Source of the DNA: an uncultured Tateyamaria sp.
GTDB taxonomy: Bacteria; Pseudomonadota; Alphaproteobacteria; Rhodobacterales; Rhodobacteraceae
NCBI RefSeq assembly: GCF_947503705.1
Contig: NZ_CANNES010000001.1
Location: forward strand, 558,001 to 622,000
DNA length: 64,000 nt
Reading direction: 5' to 3'
Shown: piece after piece, positions 37,452-47,023 of the stretch
Numbering within the stretch: position 1 is the first letter of the stretch
Layout of the letters: each line of letters begins with the position of its first letter
The notes under the pieces: model-generated
Databases searched by the model: none
Seen by the model: only the letters and a program-made list of their open reading frames with translations
What the model was told of the DNA's origin: nothing
Made by a program: the position numbers and the translations under genes

Positions 37452-38165
37452 TCAACTCTGGAAACAGTCCGCACGCCCATCCGCGCGGATCGTAGCCGCT
37501 CCGTCCAGGATTTGGGACGCCCGGCGGCGCACATAATCCGATGGCCGGCTGGCCGAACGTGTCTTGGGCGAGGGCAGGATTGCCGCCAGTCGCGCGGCCT
37601 GCACGTTGCTCAGCGCCTCGGGACCGATGCCGAAATAGTGGCGCGACGCCGCCTCGATGCCAAAGACGCCTTCGTCAAACTCGGCCACGTTCAGATACAC
37701 TTCCAGAATGCGCCGCTTGGACCAGATCGCCTCGACCAGCGGGGTCATCCCCGCCTCCAGCGCCTTGCGCAGCCAACTGCGGCCATGCCACAGATACACG
37801 TTCTTCACGACCTGCTGGCTGATGGTGGACGCCCCGCGATTGCCGCCCGCGTCGATGGCCTTGCGAATAGCCACCACGTCGAGGCCCCAATGCAGGCAGA
37901 AATTCGCGTCCTCCGCCGCGACGGCGGCCCGCGCCATCACCGGCGCGATCTCTTCCATATCGACCCACTGGTAATCCACAGCGCCCAATCGACCGCGTTC
38001 CTGCAACATGTAAAACGTCGTCGGCGGGTTCAGGACAGACCACAGCAGCGTCCCCGCTACGGCAATCAGAAACACGATGCTGAACAGGCGCACGCCCCAC
38101 CACAGCAGCCACCGCACCGGGCGAAACGGCTTTTTCGTCTTTTTGGTCTTGGTCTTGCGTGCCAT
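37452..38165 (-). CDS. mtgA: Monofunctional peptidoglycan transglycosylase
   Basis: 237 residues from MARKTKTKKTKK (a GTG two codons upstream is possible). A basic tail and one membrane anchor (about 22-46) precede a GT51 domain. MtgA polymerises lipid II into glycan strands in the periplasm. The catalytic Glu is in AVAAEDANFCLHWG (about 83-96); GASTISQQVVKNVYLW (about 113) and KRRILEVYLNVAEF (about 152) are the other GT51 blocks. Confidence 0.95.
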   Translation of the reverse strand: MARKTKTKKTKKPFRPVRWLLWWGVRLFSIVFLIAVAGTLLWSVLNPPTTFYMLQERGRLGAVDYQWVDMEEIAPVMARAAVAAEDANFCLHWGLDVVAIRKAIDAGGNRGASTISQQVVKNVYLWHGRSWLRKALEAGMTPLVEAIWSKRRILEVYLNVAEFDEGVFGIEAASRHYFGIGPEALSNVQAARLAAILPSPKTRSASRPSDYVRRRASQILDGAATIRADGRADCFQS

Positions 38166-38201
38166 GGGCACAGCTATAGGACGGTCGCGCGCAACTGTGA
38201 A

Positions 38202-38852
38202 CTACTGGCTGAGGGACTGCGCCAGATAGGCCCCCACGCGGGCCGCCCCCTTGGGCGAGGGGTGGATGCCGTCAAAGGCAAAAAGGCTCCGGTCCTGCGG
38301 ATCAAGCGCCGCCTCGCTGTCGACGAACTCCAGCCCCGGAACGGTAGCCGCCAGACGGGCCATACGCGCGTCATATTCCACCAGGTAAGGGCGACAGCCC
38401 GCAAACTGCCCCGACCGGTGGCTGGCGTAATAGCCCATCCACAGGACCGACGCGCCCCCCTGACGGACCTCGGCGACAAAGCGCGGCACCTCGCCCGTCA
38501 GATCGGCAGTGATCAGACTGTCCAGAACGGGGTCACAGTCGCCACAATCACAATCGGCCAGAAAATCATTGGCCCCGCCATTCATCAAAACCACGTCCCA
38601 GTTGCCCGCCCGGTACTGCGCCCGCACATCAAAACCGATGGCACGGCCCAGGCCCGACGCATTGGAAAACCGAGCGCCCGCCACGGCCCCGTTCTCGACC
38701 TGCGCCGCCAAGAGCTTGCCCATCTCGGATGGAATGTCGCGCCCCGTCCATTTGTGCCAGGCCAGAATGCTGTCGCCTACGGCCAGAACGCGCAACGGCT
38801 CTGCGGCGACAGGGGAGGCCAAAAGCAGGACAAGAACAAGAAATACACGCAT
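38202..38852 (-). CDS. SGNH/GDSL-family hydrolase, exported
   Basis: 216 residues from MRVFLVLVLLLASPVAAEPL; earlier in-frame starts at 38864 and 38897 exist. A signal peptide is clear. Block I is VGDSILAWHKW (about 27), block III is NGGANDFL (about 91) and block V is DGIHPSPKG (about 199). The catalytic Ser and His are therefore present, as expected of an esterase/lipase of the SGNH fold acting outside the cytosol. The acyl or acetyl substrate is unknown. It is divergent from the 77-residue gene at 39023. Confidence 0.85.
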   Translation of the reverse strand: MRVFLVLVLLLASPVAAEPLRVLAVGDSILAWHKWTGRDIPSEMGKLLAAQVENGAVAGARFSNASGLGRAIGFDVRAQYRAGNWDVVLMNGGANDFLADCDCGDCDPVLDSLITADLTGEVPRFVAEVRQGGASVLWMGYYASHRSGQFAGCRPYLVEYDARMARLAATVPGLEFVDSEAALDPQDRSLFAFDGIHPSPKGAARVGAYLAQSLSQ

Positions 38853-39022
38853 GACCGGAAACATAAGGCACATCGGGGCGGCGGCCACGCCGGTCACACA
38901 AAATTCACCAGAACTCGAAAAAACTCTAATAAATTACAAAGTGTTAATTCCTAACGGCTGTTAAGTGAGTCGGGTAATATTCGTTCCGGGCTGTTGACAC
39001 ACCAGCTTTCGGAGAAACGGAG

Positions 39023-39256
39023 ATGATAGAAACGACAACACATATTCGCCCAGGCACGATCCCACCCCAGCAACGGGTGCTGAATTCCACCGATGCGGCA
39101 CTGGTCTGGGTGCTGAAATGGGCGGGCGACGCCGATCACGTGATTGCGGCCAAACTCGGCACGATGCCCAGCAAGGTCGCCAATATCCTGTCGGAAACCA
39201 CCCATGTGGGCAGTCGGGATCAGGCCACCAAAATGGTCACCCGCCCCGACACATAG
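39023..39256 (+). CDS. Small conserved-looking protein of unknown function
   Basis: 77 residues with GGAG before the ATG. No signal peptide. The segment AALVWVLKWAGDADHVIAAK (about 25-44), then LGTMPSKVANILSE, suggests a helix-turn-helix-like helical bundle, but this is weak. The stop codon is three bases from that of the convergent small gene. I do not recognise the family. Confidence 0.55.
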   Translation: MIETTTHIRPGTIPPQQRVLNSTDAALVWVLKWAGDADHVIAAKLGTMPSKVANILSETTHVGSRDQATKMVTRPDT

Positions 39257-39259
39257 GCC

Positions 39260-39601
39260 CTATTTCTTGAGGGGATAGCGTTTGCCGTTACCCTTCGCAT
39301 AGATCAGTTCAGGCGTGCCATCGGCACCGCGTTCGAAATGAAACCGCACCTTCTTGTTGCGGGTCTTGTCGTGAATCTCGACGCGCCCATTCTTGAACAC
39401 CTTGAATGTGCCCGCCTCGTCATAGGAATTGTGCTTGAACATGAATGATCCATCCGGGTTGAAAACACCAACGCTGCCTGCCTCAAACTCAAGCGGGCCA
39501 GAGGCCATGAGGGCGGCGACTTCAGACCCCGACATGCAGTCGGCCATTGCCGGTGAAGAGATCGCAAAAAGCGACAGGCAGATCAAAAGAACACGAAGCA
39601 T
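39260..39601 (-). CDS. Small secreted protein of unknown family
   Basis: 113 residues from MLRVLLICLSLFAISSPAMA, a strong signal peptide, with AAAGGTG upstream. The mature part contains EFEAGSVGVFNPDGSFMFKH and GRVEIHDKTRNKKVRFHFER, an alternating pattern that suggests a small beta-sheet domain. The single Cys is at the mature N-terminus (ADCMSG), without a lipobox. No known family is recognised. It lies downstream of gltB on the same strand with an about 100-base gap. Confidence 0.65.
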   Translation of the reverse strand: MLRVLLICLSLFAISSPAMADCMSGSEVAALMASGPLEFEAGSVGVFNPDGSFMFKHNSYDEAGTFKVFKNGRVEIHDKTRNKKVRFHFERGADGTPELIYAKGNGKRYPLKK

Positions 39602-39707
39602 TTGAAAGACACCTTTGCGAGAGATTTTGATGCTCAAAACTCTGCCAAAAGAAATACCGCGATGGAACAGTCCACCGCGGTATCTCACTCCTTTCTCACA
39701 AGGCGCG

Positions 39708-42700
39708 TTATTCTGCCGGAATAGCGCCCGTTTCCAGGCTCAGCGGTGCGGGAATATGCACCAACATCTCCTTGGGGCACACCTGAAGGAAGTTGCGCTG
39801 TTCCACGTCCCAGTGCTGCAACAACTCGGCGGCCTTGCGGCTGCCTGTCTCTTCCAGATGGCGACGTACCAACCCTTCAAGCTGATCCAACCAATGGGGC
39901 ACGGTCACGGGGCAGGTCACCAAAGTTTCCATATTCATCAGCGCAGGCGCTTTGCCCTCGGGGTCGTACAAATACGCCATCCCGCCCGTCATACCCGCGC
40001 CAAAGTTTGCGCCAATCTCGCCGAGGATCACGGCTACGCCACCGGTCATGTACTCGCACCCGTTCGATCCACAGCCCTCGATGACCACCTTCGCACCCGA
40101 GTTTCGCACGGCAAAGCGTTCGCCCGCGCGCCCGGCGGCAAAGAGATACCCATCGGTCGCCCCATACAGCACAGTGTTGCCGATGATCGTATTTTCAGAC
40201 GCGACAATGGGCGAGGCCATGGGCGGACGCACCACGATGGTGCCCCCCGACAGGCCCTTGCCCACATAGTCATTGGCATCGCCCGACACTTCCAGCTTGA
40301 GCCCCGGTGCCGCAAAGGCCCCCAGCGACTGCCCCGCCGAGCCGGTCAGCTTGACGGTCAGGTGATCCGGTTGCAGCGCATTGCGCATGCCGAATTTGCT
40401 CACGATATGGCTGGAGGTCCGTGTGCCAACGGTACGGTGCGTGTTCTGCACCGCATAGCTCAGCTGCATCTTTTCCCCGTATTCCAGGAACCGCGCCGCA
40501 TCGCGCACGATCTGTGCGTCCAGCGTGTCAGGCACAACGTTGCGGTCCTTGTCGCGGTTATACACAATCTCGGACGCGCCATCGACGGTGATCAACATCG
40601 GGTTCAGGTCCAGATCATCCAGATGGGCAGAGCCACGCGACACCTGTGCCAACAGGTCCGCACGCCCGATCACCTCGTCCATGCTGCGCGCCCCAATCGA
40701 GGCCAGCAATTCGCGCACTTCCTGCGCATAGAATGTGATCAGGTTCACGACTTTGTCGGCATTGCCGGTGAACTTGTCACGCAGCGCTTCATCCTGTGTA
40801 CACACGCCCACGGGGCAGGTGTTGGACTGGCACTGGCGCACCATGATGCAGCCCATCGCGATCAGCGCGGCGGTGCCGATGCCGTATTCCTCGGCGCCCA
40901 GCATCGCGGCCATGACAATGTCACGCCCCGTGCGCAGGCCGCCATCGGTCCGCAGGGTCACGCGTTCGCGCAGGTTGTTCATCGACAACACCTGATGCGC
41001 TTCGGTCAGGCCCATTTCCCAGGGCAGACCCGCATATTTGATCGACGTCGCGGGCGAGGCCCCGGTGCCGCCATTGTGGCCCGAGATCAGGATGACATCG
41101 GCCTTGGCCTTGGCCACACCCGCAGCAATCGTGCCGACGCCGCTGGACGCCACCAGCTTGACCGTCACCTTGCAGCGCGGGTTGATCTGTTTCAGGTCAT
41201 AGATCAGCTGCGCCAGATCCTCGATCGAATAGATGTCGTGATGCGGCGGTGGCGAAATCAGGGTCACGCCCTTGGTCGAATGGCGCAACCGGGCGATCAG
41301 GTCGGTGACCTTCATGCCGGGCAACTGCCCACCCTCACCGGGCTTGGCCCCTTGCGCCACCTTGATCTCAAGTTCTTCACACTGATTGAGGTACTCGGCG
41401 GTCACGCCAAAGCGGCCCGAGGCGACCTGTTTGATTTTGGCCGACGGGTTGTCGCCATTGGGCTCGGGGTGGAAATGCGCGGGGTCTTCACCGCCTTCAC
41501 CACTGTCCGATTTCGCGCCAATCCGGTTCATTGCCACGTTCAGGGTCTTGTGCGCCTCAGGGCTCAACGCACCCAGCGACATGCCCGGCGTCACGAACCG
41601 CTTGCGGATCGAGGTCACGCTTTCCACTTCTTCAAGCGGGATCGCCTTGCCCATGGGCTTGATGTCCATCAGGTCACGCAGATGGATCGGCGGGGCCGAT
41701 TTCATCTTGGCCGAATACTGTTTCCACATCTCGAAAGACGCGTTGTTACACGCCATTTGCAGCATATGCATGCTGGTCGCTTCCCACGCGTGAGTCTCGC
41801 CCTTGGCGCGCGCCTTGTAGAACCCGCCGATGGGCAGCACGTTGGTGCCATCCCATCCCAGCGCATGAACCTCTTCGGCCTTGGACTGGATGCCGGTGAC
41901 GCCAATACCGCTGATGCGGCTGGTCATGCCGGGGAAGTATTCGGCGCACATAGCACGGGACAGGCCGACAGCTTCAAAGTTCAGACCGCCACGATAGGAG
42001 GAAATCACCGAAATCCCCATCTTGGCCATGATCTTGAGCAGACCCTGGTCGATGGCGCTGCGATAGCGGGCCACCGCCTCGGTCAGGGTGCCGTCGATCA
42101 GGCCCCGGTCAATGCGGTCGGCCAGTGAATCTTCGGCCAGATAGGCGTTCACAACGGTCGCACCACAGCCAATCAAGACCGCAAAGTAATGCGGGTCGAT
42201 GCATTCGGCGCTGCGCACATTGAGCGAACAGAAGGTGCGCAAACCGTTGCGGGTCAGGTGGCTGTGTACCGCACTAGTGGCCAGGATCATCGGCATCGCG
42301 ATGCCGTCGCCGCCCGAATGCTGGTCGGTCAGCACGATGTGCCCCGCGCCCGAGCGCACGGCATCCTCCGCCTCGGCGCGGATACGGGCCAGGCCCGCGC
42401 TCAGCGCACCGGCACCCGCCTCAAAGGTGCAGTCGATCTCGGTCATGTCGGCGTTGAAGGCGGTCACAACCTCGTCCCACTGGGCGTTGCCTACAAAGGG
42501 GCTGTCCAGCGTGATGATCTCGGTCTGGCTGCTGTCCTCATCCAGCACGTTCTTGAGGTTGCCGAACCGGGTCTTCAGGCTCATCACCCGGAACTCGCGC
42601 AAACTGTCGATGGGCGGGTTGGTCACCTGGCTGAAATTCTGGCGGAAAAAGTGCGACAGCGGGCGGTACTTCTTCGACAGAACCGCACTTGGGGTGTCAT

Positions 42701-44237
42701 CGCCCATCGACGCCAGGGACTCTTTCCCATCTTCCGCCATCGGCGCCAGAATGCTCTCCAGCTCTTCGATGGTGTAGCCGGCCGCAATCTGACGGCGGCG
42801 CAATTCCTCACCGGTAAACAACGCTTTCTCGGTCACACCGGACAAGGCGCTGTCAAGGTCCTTGATCTTGCCGACCCACTCGCCAAAGGGCTGGTGAGCA
42901 GCCAGCTTGTCCTTGATCTCGGTGTCGTGGAACAGCTTGCCCTCGACCATGTCGACGGCCAGGATCTGACCGGGGCCAAGGGCACCTTTCTCAACCACAT
43001 TCACCTCTTCCAAGGGAACCATCCCGGTCTCGGAGCCTGCAATAACCATGCCATCGCGGGTCACCACATAGCGCATGGGGCGCAGGCCATTGCGGTCCAG
43101 ACCGGCACAGACCCAGCGGCCATCGGTCATGGCCAGGGCGGCGGGGCCGTCCCATGGCTCCATCACCGAGTTGCAGTAGGAATACATGTCGCGCCAGGCC
43201 TGGGGCAACTCGACAGCCTGCTTGGACCAGGACTCAGGAACAAGCATCGTCTTGGCCATGGGGGCATTACGGCCAGCACGAACCAGAACTTCGAAAACAG
43301 CGTCAAGGGCCGCGCTGTCGGACGAACCAGAGGGGACGATAGGCTTGATGTCCTCGGCCATATCGCCAAAGGCACCCGAGGCCATGCGAATCTCGTGGGA
43401 CTTCATCCAGTTCAGGTTGCCGCGCAGGGTGTTGATCTCGCCATTATGGGCCAACATGCGGAAAGGCTGGGCCAACCACCACTGGGGAAAGGTGTTGGTG
43501 GAATAGCGCTGGTGATAGATAGCAAAGGCGCTTTCAAAACGTTCGTCCAGCAGATCGGGATAAAACTCCGCCACCTGCTCGGCCAGCATCATGCCCTTGT
43601 AGATGATGGACCGGCAAGACAGGCTGGCGATATACATTTGCGGAATCTGGGCCGCCAGGGCCGCCTTTTCGATGCGGCGGCGAATGACATACAACTCGCG
43701 TTCAAAGGTTTCCTCATCCACACCCTTGGTGTTGGAGATCAGGATTTGCTCGATCTCGGGGCGGGTAGCATTGGCCTTTTCGCCCAGACAGGCAACGTTG
43801 ACGGGCACGTGACGCCAGCCGTAAATGTAATAGCCCATGCGCAGAACTTCGGTTTCCACGATGGTCCGGCAGGTCTCTTGCGCGCCAAAATCAGAGCGGG
43901 GCAAAAACACCTGACCCACGGCAATCAGCTTGTCACGGTCCGGAGTATGGCCGGTGCGCTCAATCTGGTCATAGAAGAACTCGACAGGGATCTGCACGTG
44001 AATGCCGGCACCATCACCGGTCTTGCCATCCGCATCGACAGCGCCCCGGTGCCAAATGGCTTTCAGCGCCTTGATGCCGTTTTCAACAACGGCCCGGCTG
44101 GCGGTGCCATCCACAGATACAACAAGGCCCACACCGCAAGACGAATGCTCTTCGGCTTCGGAGTAAAGACCATTTTCGGCCATGAACGTGCGCTTGGCTT
44201 CCTCACGGGCCACCCAATCGGCGTCATATTTGGTCAT
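39708..44237 (-). CDS. gltB: Glutamate synthase (NADPH) large subunit
   Basis: 1509 residues, the normal length. GltB takes the amide of glutamine and, with 2-oxoglutarate, makes glutamate; electrons come from GltD. The class II amidotransferase Cys is in EHSSCGVGLVVS (about 34), which implies a cleaved or internal propeptide. The 3Fe-4S Cys are in CIMVRQCQSNTCPVGVCTQD (about 1140), next to the FMN region GHNGGTGASPATSIK. The C-terminal G-x-x-G repeats (GGTIVVRPP, GCGSNGCEYMTGG) form the structural domain. Its ATG overlaps the preceding secreted-protein gene by four bases. Confidence 0.97.
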   Translation of the reverse strand: MTKYDADWVAREEAKRTFMAENGLYSEAEEHSSCGVGLVVSVDGTASRAVVENGIKALKAIWHRGAVDADGKTGDGAGIHVQIPVEFFYDQIERTGHTPDRDKLIAVGQVFLPRSDFGAQETCRTIVETEVLRMGYYIYGWRHVPVNVACLGEKANATRPEIEQILISNTKGVDEETFERELYVIRRRIEKAALAAQIPQMYIASLSCRSIIYKGMMLAEQVAEFYPDLLDERFESAFAIYHQRYSTNTFPQWWLAQPFRMLAHNGEINTLRGNLNWMKSHEIRMASGAFGDMAEDIKPIVPSGSSDSAALDAVFEVLVRAGRNAPMAKTMLVPESWSKQAVELPQAWRDMYSYCNSVMEPWDGPAALAMTDGRWVCAGLDRNGLRPMRYVVTRDGMVIAGSETGMVPLEEVNVVEKGALGPGQILAVDMVEGKLFHDTEIKDKLAAHQPFGEWVGKIKDLDSALSGVTEKALFTGEELRRRQIAAGYTIEELESILAPMAEDGKESLASMGDDTPSAVLSKKYRPLSHFFRQNFSQVTNPPIDSLREFRVMSLKTRFGNLKNVLDEDSSQTEIITLDSPFVGNAQWDEVVTAFNADMTEIDCTFEAGAGALSAGLARIRAEAEDAVRSGAGHIVLTDQHSGGDGIAMPMILATSAVHSHLTRNGLRTFCSLNVRSAECIDPHYFAVLIGCGATVVNAYLAEDSLADRIDRGLIDGTLTEAVARYRSAIDQGLLKIMAKMGISVISSYRGGLNFEAVGLSRAMCAEYFPGMTSRISGIGVTGIQSKAEEVHALGWDGTNVLPIGGFYKARAKGETHAWEATSMHMLQMACNNASFEMWKQYSAKMKSAPPIHLRDLMDIKPMGKAIPLEEVESVTSIRKRFVTPGMSLGALSPEAHKTLNVAMNRIGAKSDSGEGGEDPAHFHPEPNGDNPSAKIKQVASGRFGVTAEYLNQCEELEIKVAQGAKPGEGGQLPGMKVTDLIARLRHSTKGVTLISPPPHHDIYSIEDLAQLIYDLKQINPRCKVTVKLVASSGVGTIAAGVAKAKADVILISGHNGGTGASPATSIKYAGLPWEMGLTEAHQVLSMNNLRERVTLRTDGGLRTGRDIVMAAMLGAEEYGIGTAALIAMGCIMVRQCQSNTCPVGVCTQDEALRDKFTGNADKVVNLITFYAQEVRELLASIGARSMDEVIGRADLLAQVSRGSAHLDDLDLNPMLITVDGASEIVYNRDKDRNVVPDTLDAQIVRDAARFLEYGEKMQLSYAVQNTHRTVGTRTSSHIVSKFGMRNALQPDHLTVKLTGSAGQSLGAFAAPGLKLEVSGDANDYVGKGLSGGTIVVRPPMASPIVASENTIIGNTVLYGATDGYLFAAGRAGERFAVRNSGAKVVIEGCGSNGCEYMTGGVAVILGEIGANFGAGMTGGMAYLYDPEGKAPALMNMETLVTCPVTVPHWLDQLEGLVRRHLEETGSRKAAELLQHWDVEQRNFLQVCPKEMLVHIPAPLSLETGAIPAE

Positions 44238-44932
44238 TGGTCAGATCCTTTCGTGATCGGTACGAAGCGGGCCAATGAGGCCTCGCATTCATAAAGCGGC
44301 GTCTGTGAGAAAAAGCCCGGCTCGCCGGGATAGATAAATTCAACCGGGGTGCGGTCGCGCTCTTCAACCTCGTCCCCCCGGGTCAGGGTGGTCACACCAG
44401 AGATAAAGCGACGGTGCTTGACCGACACGAACTCGCGGCCCCGGACCTGCAAATCGCGGCCGGTCGAATCCTCATAGCGGACGCTGAATTCGGTGCCCAA
44501 CAGGGGCTCGCCATCAATGACCACATCCTCGCCCGTCAACCGGTCAAAGCCGACAACGCGGGTGACGCGCTGTTGACTGGTTTGGGTAAAGTCAAAGGTG
44601 TCGATGCCGGTTTCCAGTAACTCGGTCAGGCTGGCGGGATCGGGGGCGGGCTGTCGCAACGTCTCGCGGCGGGTCGGAAACAGGTCATAGCTTTCCAGCC
44701 ATTGGGTTTCATAATCGATCTTGGACAGAAACACCGGGCCGTCCTGATTGAACATCAGACGCCAACTGTCGCCCGGCTGATCTGCTGCGCAGGTATAGAT
44801 GTTGTTTACGATGCAGCCACGGGTTTGCACGGTCACGACGCCGGTGCACCCTTCGGGCGGATAGTATCGGCTCGCGTCTTGCGCTGCGGCCGGACCGGCG
44901 ATGAGGGTCAAAAGGGCGATCAAACGGATCAT
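44234..44932 (-). CDS. Secreted protein of unknown function within the glt operon
   Basis: 232 residues. Signal peptide MIRLIALLTLIAGPAAAQDA. The mature protein has Cys in EGCTGVVTVQTRGCIVNNIY and YTCAADQPG, and a final ECEAS, so disulfides are possible. The rest is beta-rich (RVVGFDRLTGEDVVIDGEPL). I know of no function. It overlaps the GFA gene upstream and gltB downstream by four bases each (ATGA), so it is translated as part of the gltD-to-gltB operon. Confidence 0.72.
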   Translation of the reverse strand: MIRLIALLTLIAGPAAAQDASRYYPPEGCTGVVTVQTRGCIVNNIYTCAADQPGDSWRLMFNQDGPVFLSKIDYETQWLESYDLFPTRRETLRQPAPDPASLTELLETGIDTFDFTQTSQQRVTRVVGFDRLTGEDVVIDGEPLLGTEFSVRYEDSTGRDLQVRGREFVSVKHRRFISGVTTLTRGDEVEERDRTPVEFIYPGEPGFFSQTPLYECEASLARFVPITKGSDQ

Positions 44933-45384
44933 TCCTTGCCCTCCATGAACGGGGCCAGGGCCAGAACATCGGCGCGCGTCAATCGTTTGTGATCGTCACC
45001 GGCATAGGCAAAGCTGTCGGGCTTGTGATCCACGTAAATCTCGTGGGTCAGGGTAAAGCCGGTTGCGTCGTCAAATACGCCGATGGGCAGTTCGGTTGAC
45101 CCAAACCATTTGTCCTGCCGCGTGTGACGGAAATAAAGGTTTGTGCCGCAGTCCGCGCACCAGGCCCGTTCGGCCCAATCGCTGGAGCGGCGGACTTTAA
45201 TATGCTCGGCACCGTGCCAGGTCAAGTCGTCGGTCTGGATGCTGACCTCCAACAGGGCCGATCCGGTCCAGCGCTGGCAAGACGGGCAATGGCAGATGGA
45301 AAACGTGGCGGGCACATTGCGCGCGTCGAAACGCACAGCACCGCACAGGCATCCTCCGCTGCATGTTGTCCCTTGCTTGGCCAC
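44929..45384 (-). CDS. GFA family protein (glutathione-dependent formaldehyde-activating-like)
   Basis: 151 residues. The Zn-binding pattern of the GFA fold is complete: GGCLCGAVRF (about 10-19), CHCPSCQRWTGS (about 32-43) and WCADCGTNLYF (about 76-86). GFA proteins are small zinc-bearing thiol-linked proteins; Paracoccus Gfa was linked to S-hydroxymethylglutathione formation, while many family members have no known substrate. It lies 196 bases after gltD and overlaps the next gene. Confidence 0.88.
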   Translation of the reverse strand: MAKQGTTCSGGCLCGAVRFDARNVPATFSICHCPSCQRWTGSALLEVSIQTDDLTWHGAEHIKVRRSSDWAERAWCADCGTNLYFRHTRQDKWFGSTELPIGVFDDATGFTLTHEIYVDHKPDSFAYAGDDHKRLTRADVLALAPFMEGKE

Positions 45385-45472
45385 GTTTACCCTACCTTCA
45401 TCTTTGTGCGTGGTTACGTCAGCGGCGCTGACATAGCTTGTTCAGTTTCTCTTCATTTTCAGCCGGGATACC

Positions 45473-45575
45473 AAAATGTAAATTTTGGCGCCCAAACTGC
45501 TCATTTTGGTGTTTTAGGGGCAAAAACGTTGATTTGGGCTATTTTCAAAACGTACATTTTGCCGCCCAAAGTGGT
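45473..45575. repeat. Imperfect 29-base direct repeat near the gltD stop
   Basis: AAAATGTAAATTTTGGCGCC...(45473-45501) and AAAACGTACATTTTGCCGCC...(45547-45575) match at 24 of 29 positions, with about 45 bases between. The gap is AT-rich compared with the rest of the window. It lies between gltD and the GFA gene. Confidence 0.65.
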
Positions 45576-45580
45576 TGTTT

Positions 45581-47023
45581 TTACTCCGCCGCAACCGCCT
45601 TGGACATCGCGTTCATCTCCGACAGGATCGCCTCTGCACAGTCCCGCCCATCGCGGATCGCCCAGACCACCAGCGACGCGCCACGTACAATGTCGCCTAC
45701 TGCATAGACGCCATCCATGGCTGTCTTGCCGCTGGTAAACTCCGCCTTGATCGTGCCCCAGCGGGTCACTTCCAATTCGGGCTGGTCCCAAAGGGTGGGA
45801 AGTGCCTCGGGCTCGAACCCCAGCGCCTTGATGACCAGGTCCGCCTCTTCGACATAGTCGGCGCCTTCAATGACCTCGGGGGCCTGACGACCGGTTGCGT
45901 CAGGGGCACCAAGGCGCATCTTTTGAACCATCACGCCGGCAACCTTGTCGCCGTCCGTGGTAAAGCCTTTGGGCGCGCTCAACCATTCAAAGATCACGCC
46001 CTCTTCCTCCGCATTCTGCACCTCGCGCTGCGAGCCGGGCATGTTGGCCTTGTCCCGACGATAAAGGCATTTGACCGATGTTGCGCCCTGCCGGATCGAA
46101 GTGCGCACACAGTCCATCGCGGTGTCGCCGCCACCGATGACGACGACCCGCTTGCCTTCGGCATTCAGGCGGCCACTGTCAAAATCCTCGACCGCGTCGC
46201 CAAAGCTCTTGCGGTTGCTGGCGGTCAGGAAGTCGATGGCTTTCTCGATGCCTTGCGATTCTCCGTTAGGCATTGAAAGATCACGGCTTTTATAGACACC
46301 GGTGGCAATGATCACCGCGTCATGGGCCTTGCGAATATCGGCAAAGCTGATGTCCTCGCCCACGTTGCAATTCTGTTTGAAGGTCACTCCGCCCAGTGCC
46401 AGCTGTTCATTGCGGCGCATGACCACGTCCTTCTCCAGCTTGAAACCGGGGATGCCATAGGTCAGCAAACCGCCGGCCCGGTCATAGCGGTCATAGATTG
46501 TGACCTGGATGCCCGCACGGCGCAAAACGTCTGCGGCGGCAAGGCCACCGGGGCCCGCTCCGATGATGCCGACGCTTTCGGCCCGCTCGACGCTGGGTTT
46601 GATGGGCAAGACCCAACCTTCCTCCCATGCGGTGTCGGTGATGTACTTTTCGACTGATCCGATGGTGACGGTGCCGTGGCCCGATTGCTCGATCACGCAA
46701 TTGCCTTCGCACAGGCGGTCCTGCGGGCAAATCCGGCCACAAATCTCTGGAAACGTGTTCGTCGCCTGGCTGACCTCATACGCCTCGCGCAACCGCCCCT
46801 CAGCCGTCAGGCGCAGCCAGTCGGGGATGTTGTTGTGCAGCGGACAATGGGTCTGACAATAGGGCACGCCGCACTGAGAACACCGCGACGCCTGCTCCTT
46901 GGCCTTGGCATCCGCGTATTCAGCATAGATCTCACCAAAGTCCTCACGCCGCACACGCGCGTCACGCTTCGTCGGCATGTCGCGTTGTATGTTCGTAAAT
47001 TTCAGCATCGGCTGCTCAGCCAT
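45581..47023 (-). CDS. gltD: Glutamate synthase (NADPH) small subunit
   Basis: 480 residues from MAEQPMLKFTNIQRDMPTKR at 47023, with AGGAG upstream. GltD passes electrons from NADPH via FAD to GltB. The N-terminal 4Fe-4S Cys are CSQCGVPYCQTHCP (about 39-52) and CGRICPQDRLCEGNC (about 97-111). FAD binds at GIIGAGPGGLAAAD (about 152) and NADPH at VVVIGGGDTAMDC (about 290). It leads an operon that continues to the GFA gene, a secreted-protein gene and gltB. Confidence 0.97.
   Translation of the reverse strand: MAEQPMLKFTNIQRDMPTKRDARVRREDFGEIYAEYADAKAKEQASRCSQCGVPYCQTHCPLHNNIPDWLRLTAEGRLREAYEVSQATNTFPEICGRICPQDRLCEGNCVIEQSGHGTVTIGSVEKYITDTAWEEGWVLPIKPSVERAESVGIIGAGPGGLAAADVLRRAGIQVTIYDRYDRAGGLLTYGIPGFKLEKDVVMRRNEQLALGGVTFKQNCNVGEDISFADIRKAHDAVIIATGVYKSRDLSMPNGESQGIEKAIDFLTASNRKSFGDAVEDFDSGRLNAEGKRVVVIGGGDTAMDCVRTSIRQGATSVKCLYRRDKANMPGSQREVQNAEEEGVIFEWLSAPKGFTTDGDKVAGVMVQKMRLGAPDATGRQAPEVIEGADYVEEADLVIKALGFEPEALPTLWDQPELEVTRWGTIKAEFTSGKTAMDGVYAVGDIVRGASLVVWAIRDGRDCAEAILSEMNAMSKAVAAE

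Noticed and set aside
39615-44294. Very long plus-strand open frames (837 and 701 residues) opposite gltB
   Set aside because: They are in antisense to a complete gltB with all motifs, have no ribosome binding sites or known domains, and are His/Arg/Gly-rich as expected of shadows of GC-rich genes.
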